Source: JAEUJZ01 sp964460115 (lineage in GTDB: Bacteria > Myxococcota_A > Polyangia > Palsa-1104 > JAEUJZ01). Taken from it: 64,000 nt of DNA. The stretch lies in NCBI GenBank assembly GCA_964460115.1, contig CAYWPR010000002.1:1-64000 (forward strand), given 5' to 3'. The stretch's first letter is position 1. Each line of letters starts with the position of its first letter. Shown here one piece after another: positions 8,535-17,574 of the stretch. The notes beneath the pieces are model-generated. The model was not told the DNA's origin and did not search any database. It worked only from the letters and a program-made list of their open reading frames with translations. The position numbers and the translations under genes are program-made.

Positions 8535-9836
8535 ATGGCCCTGTTGGAACTCGACGAAAATCACAATCACGCCAAGATCAAGGTGATCGGCGTTGGCGGT
8601 GGCGGCGGCAACGCAATCAGCACGATGATTCAAGGCCGACTTGAAGGCGTGGACTTCGTCGCCGCGAATACCGATTTGCAGGCACTGGAAACCAATCAGG
8701 CGGCAATCAAAATTCCGCTGGGCGGAAAACTGACTCGCGGTTTGGGCGCCGGAGCCAATCCCGAAATTGGCCGCAGCGCCGCCATGGAGGACCGCGATCG
8801 CATTGCCGAGGTCCTGGAAGGCGCCGACATGGTCTTTGTCACCGCTGGCATGGGTGGCGGCACGGGCACAGGCGCCGCGCCGATCATTGCCGAGGTCGCG
8901 CGTGAGCTAGGAGCGCTCACCGTTGGTGTGGTCACCAAACCCTTTCCATTCGAAGGCAAAAAGCGCCGCCGCCAAGCGGAAGAAGGCATCATCAACCTGG
9001 CGCGCGCCGTCGATACGTTGATCACGATTCCCAACGAGCGTTTGCTTTCTGTCGCTGGACAGAAGACGACGATGCTTGACGCATTTCGCAAAGCGGACGA
9101 CGTGCTGCTAAATGCGGTGCAGGGAATCAGCGATTTGATTACCATTCCCGGCCTCATCAACGTCGATTTTGCCGACGTGAAGACCATCATGTCGAACATG
9201 GGGCGGGCGCTGATGGGAACCGGCCGGGCCTGCGGCGAGCGCCGCGCCATGGAAGCGGCCCAGCAAGCGATTAGTTCGCCGCTGCTTGAGGATGTGTCGA
9301 TTACCGGCGCGACCGGCATTCTCATCAACATCACCGGCGGACCCGATCTGACGCTGTTCGAGGTCAATGAAGCCTCGTCGCTGATTCAGGAAGCGGCCCA
9401 CGACGAAGCCAATATCATCTTTGGCTCGGTCATCGACCCCAGCATCGTCGATGAAGTGCGCATCACGGTCATCGCCACCGGCTTTGATCAAATGCGCGAA
9501 GCCGAACTGGAGCCGCCGATTTACGTCGAGCCCGTGCGCAAACCCAGCCAGCATCAGGTGCCGATGTCATTTCAGCGCAGCCAGGAGCAATTGACTCCGG
9601 CCGCGGCATCGCCACCGCCGATACCGCCGCGAGCCGAGGCGGCAGCCGCGCCGACGTCGGGTCCGCGCCGCGATCGAGTGGCGACTCCCGCGCCGCTGGG
9701 CGTTCCGGCGGCGAGCGCGACCGGAGGTCCCAGCCGCGCCGCGCGCATCGCGATGGGCACGCGCCTGAATTTCGAAGACACGGATTTTGACACCCCGACG
9801 TATCAGCGCCGCTCGCAAGCCAGCGCGCGCGAATAA
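8535..9836 (+). CDS. ftsZ: Cell division protein FtsZ
   Basis: The tubulin-like GTPase that polymerises into the division ring. The 433-residue product has the N-terminal GVGGGGGNAI, the tubulin signature GGGTGTG near residue 105, and the T7 synergy loop NVDFADVKTIM near residue 210, all intact. A low-complexity Pro/Ala linker (about 330-410) leads to a conserved tail DFDTPTYQRR, which corresponds to the FtsA/ZipA-binding C-terminal peptide. A strong AGGAGG-type ribosome binding site precedes the ATG. Unusually the gene is not next to ftsA, ftsQ or the mur genes; it sits between pssA and a phosphotransferase gene 3 bases downstream. Confidence 0.98.
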   Translation: MALLELDENHNHAKIKVIGVGGGGGNAISTMIQGRLEGVDFVAANTDLQALETNQAAIKIPLGGKLTRGLGAGANPEIGRSAAMEDRDRIAEVLEGADMVFVTAGMGGGTGTGAAPIIAEVARELGALTVGVVTKPFPFEGKKRRRQAEEGIINLARAVDTLITIPNERLLSVAGQKTTMLDAFRKADDVLLNAVQGISDLITIPGLINVDFADVKTIMSNMGRALMGTGRACGERRAMEAAQQAISSPLLEDVSITGATGILINITGGPDLTLFEVNEASSLIQEAAHDEANIIFGSVIDPSIVDEVRITVIATGFDQMREAELEPPIYVEPVRKPSQHQVPMSFQRSQEQLTPAAASPPPIPPRAEAAAAPTSGPRRDRVATPAPLGVPAASATGGPSRAARIAMGTRLNFEDTDFDTPTYQRRSQASARE

Positions 9837-9839
9837 AGA

Positions 9840-10910
9840 ATGCTCGACGAGCCGCGGGAAGTGCAGCCAGGTGAGGAGCTTCCCGCCGACAAACTTCGCG
9901 CCTACCTGGCTGCGCACTTGGGGCCGGCAAGCGTAGCCAATTCCTCCGAACTTCTGATTCGGCAGTTTCCGTCCGGCTATTCCAATCTGACTTACGCTGT
10001 TTTCTATGGCGGTCGCGAAATGGTTTTGCGGCGACCGCCGTTTGGCTCGAAAGTCAAAAGCGCCCACGACATGGGACGCGAATTTCGTATTCTTTCGCGT
10101 CTTTGCGCGGTCTATGCGCGCGCGCCGCGGCCGCTTTTGTTTTGCGACGATGAGTCGGTTCTGGGCGCCAAGTTCTACATCATGGAACGTCTGTCCGGCG
10201 TGATTTTGCGTCGGCAAATTCCGCCGGAACTAAAGCTTGGACCGGCGGAAATGACGGCCCTTGGCGCAGCGTTTTTGGAAACCCTCATCGAGCTGCACGC
10301 CATCGATTATCAAGCGATTGGCCTTGGCGAGCTCGGCCGTCCTGAAGGCTATGTCGAGCGGCAAGTCAGCGGCTGGACCAAGCGCTACCGCGATGCGCAA
10401 ACAAGCGAAGTACCGGCTGTAGAGCGCGTCCTTTCGTGGCTTGCAGAGCACCTTCCTACATCATCCGCACCAACGCTTTTGCATAACGACTACAAGCTGG
10501 ACAATCTGGTTTTAGATGCGGCTTGTCCGACGCGTATCATCGGCGTTTTGGATTGGGAGATGGCGGCCATTGGCGATCCGCTGATGGATTTGGGAACGGC
10601 GCTTTGCTATTGGGTACAAGCCAGCGATTCGCCGGCGCTGCGCAGCATTGCTTTTGGCCCCACCACATTGCCTGGCTGCATGACGCGGCAGGAACTGGTT
10701 GCGCGATATAGCCAGCGCACTGGGCGCTCGCTTTTGCACAGCGTTTTTTACTACTGTTTTGGGCTTTTTAAGACGGCGGTGGTCGCCCAGCAAATTTACT
10801 ATCGCTATAAGCAGGGGCTGACCAAGGATGCGCGTTTTTCTCGGCTGGGCCTTGCCGTGGCTATTTTGGCGGAACAAGCAGTGCTCGCCATCGACAAAGA
10901 TGCTCTGTAG
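9840..10910 (+). CDS. APH/ACAD10-type phosphotransferase family protein
   Basis: A 356-residue soluble protein of the aminoglycoside phosphotransferase/choline kinase fold. It shows LLHNDYKLDN near residue 218 (the HxDxxxxN catalytic loop) and VLDWEMAAIGDPLMDLG near residue 236 (the metal-binding DWE/D motif). The N-terminal FPSGYSNLTY replaces the glycine-rich loop in the way seen in proteins related to the N-terminal domain of ACAD10/ACAD11. Those proteins phosphorylate 4-hydroxyacyl-CoA or related small molecules, so a similar metabolite kinase role is inferred. The start lies 3 bases after ftsZ, suggesting co-transcription, though no functional tie to division is apparent. Confidence 0.8.
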   Translation: MLDEPREVQPGEELPADKLRAYLAAHLGPASVANSSELLIRQFPSGYSNLTYAVFYGGREMVLRRPPFGSKVKSAHDMGREFRILSRLCAVYARAPRPLLFCDDESVLGAKFYIMERLSGVILRRQIPPELKLGPAEMTALGAAFLETLIELHAIDYQAIGLGELGRPEGYVERQVSGWTKRYRDAQTSEVPAVERVLSWLAEHLPTSSAPTLLHNDYKLDNLVLDAACPTRIIGVLDWEMAAIGDPLMDLGTALCYWVQASDSPALRSIAFGPTTLPGCMTRQELVARYSQRTGRSLLHSVFYYCFGLFKTAVVAQQIYYRYKQGLTKDARFSRLGLAVAILAEQAVLAIDKDAL

Positions 10911-10947
10911 GTAGAAGCGGATTCGCGCGCTTTGCGCTGGCCTTGCG

Positions 10948-10989
10948 CCTTCAAAATCCCCTCAGAGTTCTCTGAGAGGACTTTGAAGG
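10948..10989 (-). terminator. Long hairpin between convergent genes
   Basis: Two 20-base arms (10948-10967 and 10970-10989) separated by two bases. On the forward strand there are two A-C type mismatches; on the reverse-strand transcript the same positions become G-U pairs, so the helix is continuous only in RNA from the downstream end of the ASH-repeat gene. No U-tract follows on either side. It probably ends or protects that transcript. Confidence 0.55.
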
Positions 10990-11003
10990 CTCGATCACTT
11001 CGC

Positions 11004-14000
11004 CTAATTGCGCGAAGCGCGGCGCCGTAGAAACAAAAGCGTGGCCAAAGCAGCGAGTGCAAACAGCGGCGCAAAGTCTTGCGGATGGGTGTGCGGCGTG
11101 GCTGTGAAATGACAACCCGGAGCCATATCCACTGGCGGCGGCTCTGTAGGCATCATCTTATTCACCACGCCCGCGCCGTCCATCTCTACGGTGACGAGCG
11201 AAATCTTGGTGTCCTTCAGGCGTACTTCTATCGATTCGCTCTTGTCACCGGGTGTGCGCGGCGCAAAAAGCAGGGCGACGCGCGTAGATTCGCCCGCCGG
11301 CAGCGATAACTTCGACTGAGTGGTGTCCACCTGAAATTCGTCGTTGGCCGGCGGAATGACCTCTAGCGCCAAGATGTCCGAGCTGTCGTTTCGAAGGGTC
11401 AGATACTTCACCTGAGACATTTGGCCAGTAGCCGTATCGTCGAAGTGAATCCGCTCGGGTTGAACGCCGAGCAAGGCGGACATCGATGAACCTTGCAGCG
11501 GAACGGTCATCGCGACCTGACTGCCGTCAGCTTTCAGCACGGCGGTGGCCAGCATCTTTGCTTTGCCAATGTGCGGCTCAAAGAAGATGCCGATCTGGCT
11601 GGTTTCACCGGGAGCCAGCATGCTTTTCCAACCCGGCATTACCGAGAAATTGTCGGAATCATCGCTGCCCGTTTCCGGACTGGCCGATATTTCGATGCTG
11701 AGGTTATCTACCGTCAGACTGCCGGTATTTTTGACCGTGATCAGCCGCATGCCGCTGCGCTGACCGACAAAAACTGGCTCAAATTCAAGCTTGGCCGGCG
11801 TTACCGACAGCATCGGCGCCACACCGTTGACGTTTAGCGCAACGCTGAACTTGGTGCCGCCTTTGACCGCCGGATCATCCGTTTGCAAATCCAGACGTCC
11901 AGTCGAGACTCCTCCGTTTGCCGGAATGCACACAAGGTTGACGGTGATGCTTTTGCCTGGGGCAATCTTGGTGCCATCGGGCGGGGCCATGGCGGCAAAA
12001 ATGCCGAGCGACGGAACAACCACGGTCTTGAGCAAGGTCAGATCCTGATTGCCATTGTTGGTCAGGGTGACCGATTGCGTCGCCTGATTGCGTACTTTGA
12101 CATCTCCGAAATTCACCGTGCCTGGGGAAATCACGCCGACGGCGCCATTGCCCGTGCCGCTTAGCGCAACGATGACGGCATCTCCCGAGCCCAAATTGGG
12201 AACGATGCGCAGGCTGGCTGAAGAAAGACCTGCGACTTTGGGCGCAAAATTCAAAGTCAGCGGGATGGTTGCTCCGGCGGCAAGCACAAAGGGCAACGTC
12301 GGAGATTTGACACGAAAGGCAGCCGCGCCGTCGCCGGGCAGAATTGAGACGTCATTGATCAAGAGGTCTCCATCTCCGGTGTTGATAAGGTCCACGGTTT
12401 TGGCCGGTACATCCATGCCGATACCAACGGTGCCAAAATCGACGAAGTTGGCACTGACGCGAAAGACGGGAAGGGTTCCGGTGCCAAACAGAGAGATGGT
12501 TTTGTTCGAGTTCTCACTGCCCATGGCAGGCGGCTCATCGCTTTTGAGGGTCAAAGTTCCGCTGCGGGCGCCTTGCGATTGCGGCGAAAAGACCACCTGA
12601 AAATTTTTCGTCTGCTGCGCCGCAATCACCCAAGGAGTTCCCATGGGCGGAGGATTTAGCACCGTGAAATCGCCGTTGTCCGTGGATAGCTCTGTGACGT
12701 GCAGGTCCGAAAAGCCAATGTTGGTAACCGGAATGACCTGCGGCAGGCCCAAGGCACCCGTCGGCGTATCGGGCATGATAATCACCGAATAAGGAATTTT
12801 GACCGCAGGTGAGCCAGCCATCGCCAGAATCGGAATGACAAGCGGGCTTGATGCATCCGAAGAAGTGATGGTGAGCTCTGACGAAAGAGTGCCGGTATCC
12901 ATGCCCGGAACGAACTTGACGTCAAAGAGGTAAGTCGCCCCTGGATACAAGCTGACCGTGGGCTCAGACACGACGGTGTGCAGTTCGAAATGCACGGCAT
13001 CTTTGAGGACCGGCTTGTTCACCGTAACCGGAATCTTGCCGATATTTTTCAGGCGAACCGCGATAGGCCCCCCTGTAGTCCCACCCAATATGCCGCCAAA
13101 GTCGATCGGCGAAACCGACACCGACAAATTGCCCTTGGTGGTTCCGGCAAGGGGTGTAGAGATCGGCTGATATCCGTCGAGTTCGAGATAAAGCGCCGCG
13201 GTCTGCGGTCCTTCTTCCTCGGGATGAAAAGACACGTCGACACTAAGCGTCTGCCCCGGACGGACCGCAATCGGATTGCTCAGCGACGGCGATTGCGCCA
13301 TGCCGATCGAGAATGAATCCTGATCGCTGCCGAGTAGCCCAGCCCTTGTCACTTGAATGGTCTCGTCGCTAATGTTGCGAAAGCGCACGGGCTGCGGCTC
13401 GGTGGAGCCGCCAATGCAAGTGCTTGGCAGATCCGCGGGGAGCGGCGTCGGCATCAGCGGCACCGACAAAAAATAAAGCGCCCGCGTCAGCAGCACGTTT
13501 CCTTTCGCTTTCCACGAACCGCTTAGCACCGACTCGTCTACCGCCTGCATATTTAGATCGACCCGCCGCGGACCGTGCACGGCCAGGATGGTGCCATCCT
13601 TCCAGGTAGCCGCCACCTGCGCCCCTGGTAGTGGCGTGATATCGGTGACGCGCGCACAATTTGTGCCGCAGTCAAACTCGGGAATGCTGTCGCTAAGGGC
13701 GTCGTCTGCGACCAAGTTGCCGCGCGCGGTGGCGCTAGTTTGGGCCGTACCACTTTGCGAGACCAGCGCATATTGGGCCAAAAACTTGCCGCCAATGGCT
13801 GGTGCGCCACTTACGCCGGTCTGCCAGGTGTTCGGCAAAAAAAGCAGCACCGCGCCGGATGGAACGGTGGACATATAGTCGCCGAGCACATTGCCAAAAT
13901 TGTCGCTGCTATTTAGGCCGGTGGCATTGGCAAAAACCACGAGCAGCCGATAAGAAGAAAGCTGCGCCAGCGTCGGATCGCTATAGGAGCAGTCAATCTG

Positions 14001-14234
14001 ATCGATGCCGTCGGGGTAAAGTCCCGTATCAACGATCTTTTGGCGGATGAAATTCATCCAAGCCGTATCGGACCACGAGGTGGTTCCGGTAAGCACCCCT
14101 GCTTTTTGCGCCTGGGCGACACCGGAAAAACCGACGATGCCGTCGCCAAGTCCCAGCATCACCGCCAGGGTGATAAGCCCCGCAAGCGCATGCCTTTGCC
14201 ACACGGGGCGTCTGCATGTAAAAAGTTGCGACAT
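11004..14234 (-). CDS. Secreted ASH-repeat protein with MYXO-CTERM-like anchor
   Basis: A large exported protein of 1076 residues. A signal peptide is followed by a domain (about 40-290) that may be an alpha/beta fold, then six or more tandem immunoglobulin-like ASH/choice-of-anchor repeats of about 100-120 residues. Their recurrent signatures are FGxVxVG, VTLTNNG, FAPxxxGxxSA and LxGTG. The C-terminus has a short Pro-rich spacer, PGCHF, a hydrophobic span (FAPLFALAALATLLF) and RRRASRN. This matches the general plan of MYXO-CTERM sorting tails (cysteine, membrane span, arginine cluster), although the motif is not perfect. I start at the ATG at 14232-14234 because AAGGAGGA lies just upstream; a TTG six codons earlier would fall in that binding site. 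A surface or periplasmic scaffold role is inferred. Confidence 0.8.
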   Translation of the reverse strand: MSQLFTCRRPVWQRHALAGLITLAVMLGLGDGIVGFSGVAQAQKAGVLTGTTSWSDTAWMNFIRQKIVDTGLYPDGIDQIDCSYSDPTLAQLSSYRLLVVFANATGLNSSDNFGNVLGDYMSTVPSGAVLLFLPNTWQTGVSGAPAIGGKFLAQYALVSQSGTAQTSATARGNLVADDALSDSIPEFDCGTNCARVTDITPLPGAQVAATWKDGTILAVHGPRRVDLNMQAVDESVLSGSWKAKGNVLLTRALYFLSVPLMPTPLPADLPSTCIGGSTEPQPVRFRNISDETIQVTRAGLLGSDQDSFSIGMAQSPSLSNPIAVRPGQTLSVDVSFHPEEEGPQTAALYLELDGYQPISTPLAGTTKGNLSVSVSPIDFGGILGGTTGGPIAVRLKNIGKIPVTVNKPVLKDAVHFELHTVVSEPTVSLYPGATYLFDVKFVPGMDTGTLSSELTITSSDASSPLVIPILAMAGSPAVKIPYSVIIMPDTPTGALGLPQVIPVTNIGFSDLHVTELSTDNGDFTVLNPPPMGTPWVIAAQQTKNFQVVFSPQSQGARSGTLTLKSDEPPAMGSENSNKTISLFGTGTLPVFRVSANFVDFGTVGIGMDVPAKTVDLINTGDGDLLINDVSILPGDGAAAFRVKSPTLPFVLAAGATIPLTLNFAPKVAGLSSASLRIVPNLGSGDAVIVALSGTGNGAVGVISPGTVNFGDVKVRNQATQSVTLTNNGNQDLTLLKTVVVPSLGIFAAMAPPDGTKIAPGKSITVNLVCIPANGGVSTGRLDLQTDDPAVKGGTKFSVALNVNGVAPMLSVTPAKLEFEPVFVGQRSGMRLITVKNTGSLTVDNLSIEISASPETGSDDSDNFSVMPGWKSMLAPGETSQIGIFFEPHIGKAKMLATAVLKADGSQVAMTVPLQGSSMSALLGVQPERIHFDDTATGQMSQVKYLTLRNDSSDILALEVIPPANDEFQVDTTQSKLSLPAGESTRVALLFAPRTPGDKSESIEVRLKDTKISLVTVEMDGAGVVNKMMPTEPPPVDMAPGCHFTATPHTHPQDFAPLFALAALATLLFLRRRASRN

Positions 14235-14432
14235 TTGCTCCTCCTTTATCAAAGGTCAAAAGAGGCAGCCGGCGGGGCCGCCAGAGGCTGTGTAGTACAC
14301 TCGATTCCGCGTGGAGTCAGCGATTTTTTTCTATCAGCCGCATGCGCTAGATACTGCACGTTTGACGGATGTGCAAATCAACGAACTAAATCCAAAATCG
14401 GCGCTGTGATACGCTGCCAAGAAGGGGCTTTT

Positions 14433-14912
14433 ATGGGGATTCTTCTTGATCAGCTATCGACGTTTTTCATCGAGGAAGAGTGGGATTATCAGCTTGTGGA
14501 GGGGCGCAATATACTGCGCCTGAGCTTTAGCGGCGAAAATGGGCATTGGCCGTGCTTTGCTCAAGCGCGCGAAGCGCAACAGCAGGTGGTGGTGTATTCG
14601 ATCTGCCCGCTGCGCGTGCCTGAGCCGCGCCGTCAGGCGATGGGTGAATTTCTGATGCGCGCCAACTACGGTTTAATCGTCGGCAACTTCGAAATGGACT
14701 ACGAAGACGGCGAGGTTCGCTATAAGACCAGCCTGGATATCGAGGATGCCGAAGCCACGTCGCCGCTTTTGCGCCACATCATCTATGGCAACGTCAGCAC
14801 CATGGATCGTTATTTGCCGGGAATTCTTTCGATGATCGCTGGCAATCAAACGCCCCTCGCAGTGATTGCGCAAATCGAAGCCGATACCGAACCCGATCTC
14901 AGCAAATCCTAA
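14433..14912 (+). CDS. YbjN-like domain protein
   Basis: A 159-residue acidic cytoplasmic protein. The pattern of a short helical N-terminus, LxLSFSGENGHWPCFAQ, a VYSICPLRVPE strand, then FLMRANYGLIVGNFEMDYEDGEVRYKTSLD is typical of the YbjN/T3SS-chaperone-like fold. Such proteins are thought to act as chaperone-like or regulatory factors; in E. coli YbjN influences stress tolerance and motility. The ATG at 14433 is preferred to an upstream open frame because AAGGGG lies five bases before it and because the extension would lie in the divergent promoter region of the ASH-repeat gene. No operon partner. Confidence 0.75.
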   Translation: MGILLDQLSTFFIEEEWDYQLVEGRNILRLSFSGENGHWPCFAQAREAQQQVVVYSICPLRVPEPRRQAMGEFLMRANYGLIVGNFEMDYEDGEVRYKTSLDIEDAEATSPLLRHIIYGNVSTMDRYLPGILSMIAGNQTPLAVIAQIEADTEPDLSKS

Positions 14913-14918
14913 ACGACT

Positions 14919-15347
14919 TTAGGACAACCAGTCGGCGGACACCGGGATCGCAGGCGCGACGGCAATGCGGGCGAAGGGGCTTTTGGAAACGTAGCCGCGC
15001 TTCTCCGCCCAGCGAAAAAACCTTCGAGCCCTTAGCAGCGACAAACGGCGTGGATCGCTCCAAAAAAGATCGGCTGGAGCAAGCGCTTGTTCGCAGATCG
15101 TTTTCGCCAGCTCTGGCGTCAAAGAAACCAGCGGCGCCTCAATCGGATCTAAGAAATGTTCCAGGCAAACACGTGTGGCGCGCGCCTGCCGCGACGACAG
15201 GCCCAAATTCTGATGCAGATGATGTTCGTACTCGGCAAGGGCAGCCGCAATGGTGCGCGGTGCGGCAAAGGCATACAGCAAAGGCTCTATACAGACCCGC
15301 TGGGGTGCGAGTGCATCTTTTTCGGACATGTTTGAATGGTTACGCAT
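14919..15347 (-). CDS. Orphan tyrosine-recombinase core-binding-like domain protein
   Basis: A 142-residue protein that reads like the N-terminal SAM-like (core-binding) domain of tyrosine recombinases. It has an ALAEYEHHL helix, a QARATRVCLEHFL helix, then LLRARRFFRWAEKRGYVSKSPF near residues 105-125, the classic end of that domain. There is no room for a catalytic R-H-R-Y domain: the frame stops 17 residues later and the next gene follows. It may be a DNA-binding remnant of an integrase or a free-standing adaptor. The annotated ATG has a second ATG six codons downstream; neither has a clear ribosome site. The gene is convergent with the YbjN-like gene (6-base gap). Confidence 0.55.
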   Translation of the reverse strand: MRNHSNMSEKDALAPQRVCIEPLLYAFAAPRTIAAALAEYEHHLHQNLGLSSRQARATRVCLEHFLDPIEAPLVSLTPELAKTICEQALAPADLFWSDPRRLSLLRARRFFRWAEKRGYVSKSPFARIAVAPAIPVSADWLS

Positions 15348-15431
15348 ACTTAGGCAGCCGTCTAGTCTGTAGTCAACGCACAGACTTTCCCCTGGCTTGT
15401 CCCACCTCGTCGCGACGCCGCGAAAGTATGC

Positions 15432-16058
15432 TTACTTCACAAGCGCTGAGATGGCTTTGAATTCGGCGGTGCCGGCGCTGCCAAGCAGATCGAAAAGGAT
15501 GGTCTCGGTGGAAGTGACCGTGGCCCCAGCGCGTTCGCAAAGGATAAGCCCGACGCGCAGGTTTTCCGGATGGCGCGAACACACGGCATCGTGCGGCACG
15601 TACACCGCAAAGCCGGCATGACATAAGTCACGTACCGTTTGATAGACGCAGATATGGGTTTCCATCCCAAAAACGACAATCTGCGGACGCTCCCCATTGG
15701 GGCTAGATGCCACCGGCTGCGGCAACGCTGCCGCCACAGCCGCGTCGGCGTATGCCGAAAAACTAAGCTTGTCAAAGCGCGGTGTGCCAGCCGGCAGGGC
15801 CGCCGCCAAATCCGGCAAAAGTTCGCCCAGCCCTTTTTTATACTGCTCGCTGACGATCACCGGCACATTCAGCACCGCCGCGCCGCGCAAAAGCACCAGA
15901 GCATTTTTTTGCAGGGTGTACAAAAATTCTTCAGGCATCGCCGTGGCCAGGCGTTCCTGAATATCGACACAAAGAAACCGCGTCCGCTCGCGCAATAACC
16001 GCATCGGCGCAACAGCCGCCGCCGCACTCGAATTTGTAGCAGGCCTAGACGTCATCAT
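15432..16058 (-). CDS. Isochorismatase-family cysteine hydrolase
   Basis: About 208 residues with the isochorismatase-like fold. The expected catalytic triad is visible: Asp in LCVDIQE, Lys in SEQYKKGLGE and Cys in GMETHICVYQT. The strand order and length match ISOC1/YcaC-type hydrolases, which cleave amide or vinyl-ether bonds; the substrate cannot be read from sequence. I place the start at the ATG pair at 16053-16058; an ATG 14 codons upstream would add a polar tail and no site decides between them. The gene is divergent from an aminotransferase gene, which does not by itself prove a shared pathway. Confidence 0.8.
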   Translation of the reverse strand: MMTSRPATNSSAAAAVAPMRLLRERTRFLCVDIQERLATAMPEEFLYTLQKNALVLLRGAAVLNVPVIVSEQYKKGLGELLPDLAAALPAGTPRFDKLSFSAYADAAVAAALPQPVASSPNGERPQIVVFGMETHICVYQTVRDLCHAGFAVYVPHDAVCSRHPENLRVGLILCERAGATVTSTETILFDLLGSAGTAEFKAISALVK

Positions 16059-16174
16059 GGACCGCGATGATACACATAGGTGCGAATCGCCAAAACCCAT
16101 CGCTTTTCAAAAACTGCGCCGAAGCGCATTGCAAAGTCTTGTGCGGCGCGACTCGCCGTTGATACTGTCCCGCT

Positions 16175-17566
16175 ATGAGCGTTTCGCAAACCCCGCCCCA
16201 AAAGTCCGCTCTCGCCAGCCAGTCCAGCGACGGAAAAACCCATTTAAAGGTTTTGACCAATATGCCGGCTGCCGAGGTACGTTCGCTTCATCGCGAATAC
16301 GTAATGCCGGCAACTTTTCACTACTATAGCGAGTCGCTCGTCTTACGCCGCGGGGAAGGGCTATACGTCGAAGATACCGATGGTGCCCGCTATCTGGATT
16401 TCTTCGGCGGAATTTTGACCGTCGCGCTTGCGCACTGCCATCCCGAAATCGTTTCGGCGGTCAGCGAACAATTGCGCACTCTGGGCCATACTTCGACGCT
16501 GTACCAAAACGAATGGATCGTTCGTTTGGCGCAGGCGGTGGCCCAGCACATGCCTGCTGACAGTCGGCTGAAACAGTCCTTTTTTACCAATTCCGGCACG
16601 GAAGCCGATGAGATGGCGATTGTTCTGGCCAAAATCGCCACCGGCCGCCAGGAAATCATTGCGCTGCGCCACAGCTACTCGGGACGCGGCATGTACGCGA
16701 TTTCGGCCATGGGCCATGCCAATTGGCGGCCGATCGCACCAGTGATGCCGGGGATAAGCTTAATGCCGGCGCCCTACTGCTATCGCTGCCCGTTCGGGCT
16801 CCGCTATCCCAGTTGCGAACTGCGCTGCGCCGATGACATCAAGGAAGTTTTGGCGACCACGACCACCGGACAACCGGCGGCTTTTATCGCCGAGCCGATT
16901 CTGGGCGTCGGCGGATTTATTACGCCGCCGCGTGAATACTTTGGACGCGTGGTCGAAGTCGTACGCAAAGCCGGCGGTCTGTTTATTTGCGACGAAGTAC
17001 AAACCGGGTGGGGCCGCACTGGCCGCTACTGGAATGGCATCGAACACTACGGCGTAAAGCCCGACATTATGACTTTCGCCAAATCCGCGGCATCGGGATT
17101 TCCCATTGGCATCACCGTGACCACGCCCGAGATCGCCGGAGCCTTCAAAGGTCTGACCTTGTCCACCTACGGCGGCAATCCAGTAAGCGCTATCGCGTCA
17201 ATGACCACGATGCACATCATGGATCGCGAAAACATTCCCGAGCGCGCTTCGGTACTAGGCCAGCGTCTGCGCAGCGGGCTTGATGCGCTTATGGACAAGC
17301 ATGCACTTATTGGCGACGTGCGCGGCATGGGACTTATGCAAGGCATCGAGCTTGTCGAAGACCGCAAGACCAAAGCGCCGGCGAGCAAACGGGCCAATTT
17401 GGTGCTCGAAGAGATGCGAAAGCGCAAAGTGCTCGTCGGCAAAGGCGGGCTTTACGGCAACTGCTTGCGCATTTCGCCGCCCATGCTGGTGGAAGCTACG
17501 CAAATCGACGACATGCTTTTCGCCTTAGACGGTGCACTTAGCGCCGCCGCGTCCGCCGCAATCTAA
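16175..17566 (+). CDS. Class III PLP aminotransferase, AGXT2-like
   Basis: A PLP-dependent omega-type aminotransferase of 463 residues. Diagnostic segments are FTNSGTEADE near residue 135 (phosphate-binding), FICDEVQTGWGRTG near residue 272 and MTFAKSAASG near residue 300, where the lysine forms the Schiff base. The cysteine-containing PYCYRCPF near residue 195 is characteristic of the AGXT2 branch (alanine-glyoxylate aminotransferase 2 and related beta-amino acid transaminases). The likely reaction is transfer of an amino group from alanine or a beta-amino acid to a 2-oxo acid. The N-terminal 30 residues are poorly conserved and the true start could be an internal ATG near 16262. It lies 8 bases upstream of the marC-like gene. 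Confidence 0.88.
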   Translation: MSVSQTPPQKSALASQSSDGKTHLKVLTNMPAAEVRSLHREYVMPATFHYYSESLVLRRGEGLYVEDTDGARYLDFFGGILTVALAHCHPEIVSAVSEQLRTLGHTSTLYQNEWIVRLAQAVAQHMPADSRLKQSFFTNSGTEADEMAIVLAKIATGRQEIIALRHSYSGRGMYAISAMGHANWRPIAPVMPGISLMPAPYCYRCPFGLRYPSCELRCADDIKEVLATTTTGQPAAFIAEPILGVGGFITPPREYFGRVVEVVRKAGGLFICDEVQTGWGRTGRYWNGIEHYGVKPDIMTFAKSAASGFPIGITVTTPEIAGAFKGLTLSTYGGNPVSAIASMTTMHIMDRENIPERASVLGQRLRSGLDALMDKHALIGDVRGMGLMQGIELVEDRKTKAPASKRANLVLEEMRKRKVLVGKGGLYGNCLRISPPMLVEATQIDDMLFALDGALSAAASAAI

Positions 17567-17574
17567 TATGTAGT

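Noticed and set aside
14919..15347. Active integrase of a mobile element
   Set aside because: No catalytic R-H-R-Y domain, no flanking direct repeats or tRNA target, and neighbouring genes are ordinary chromosomal ones.
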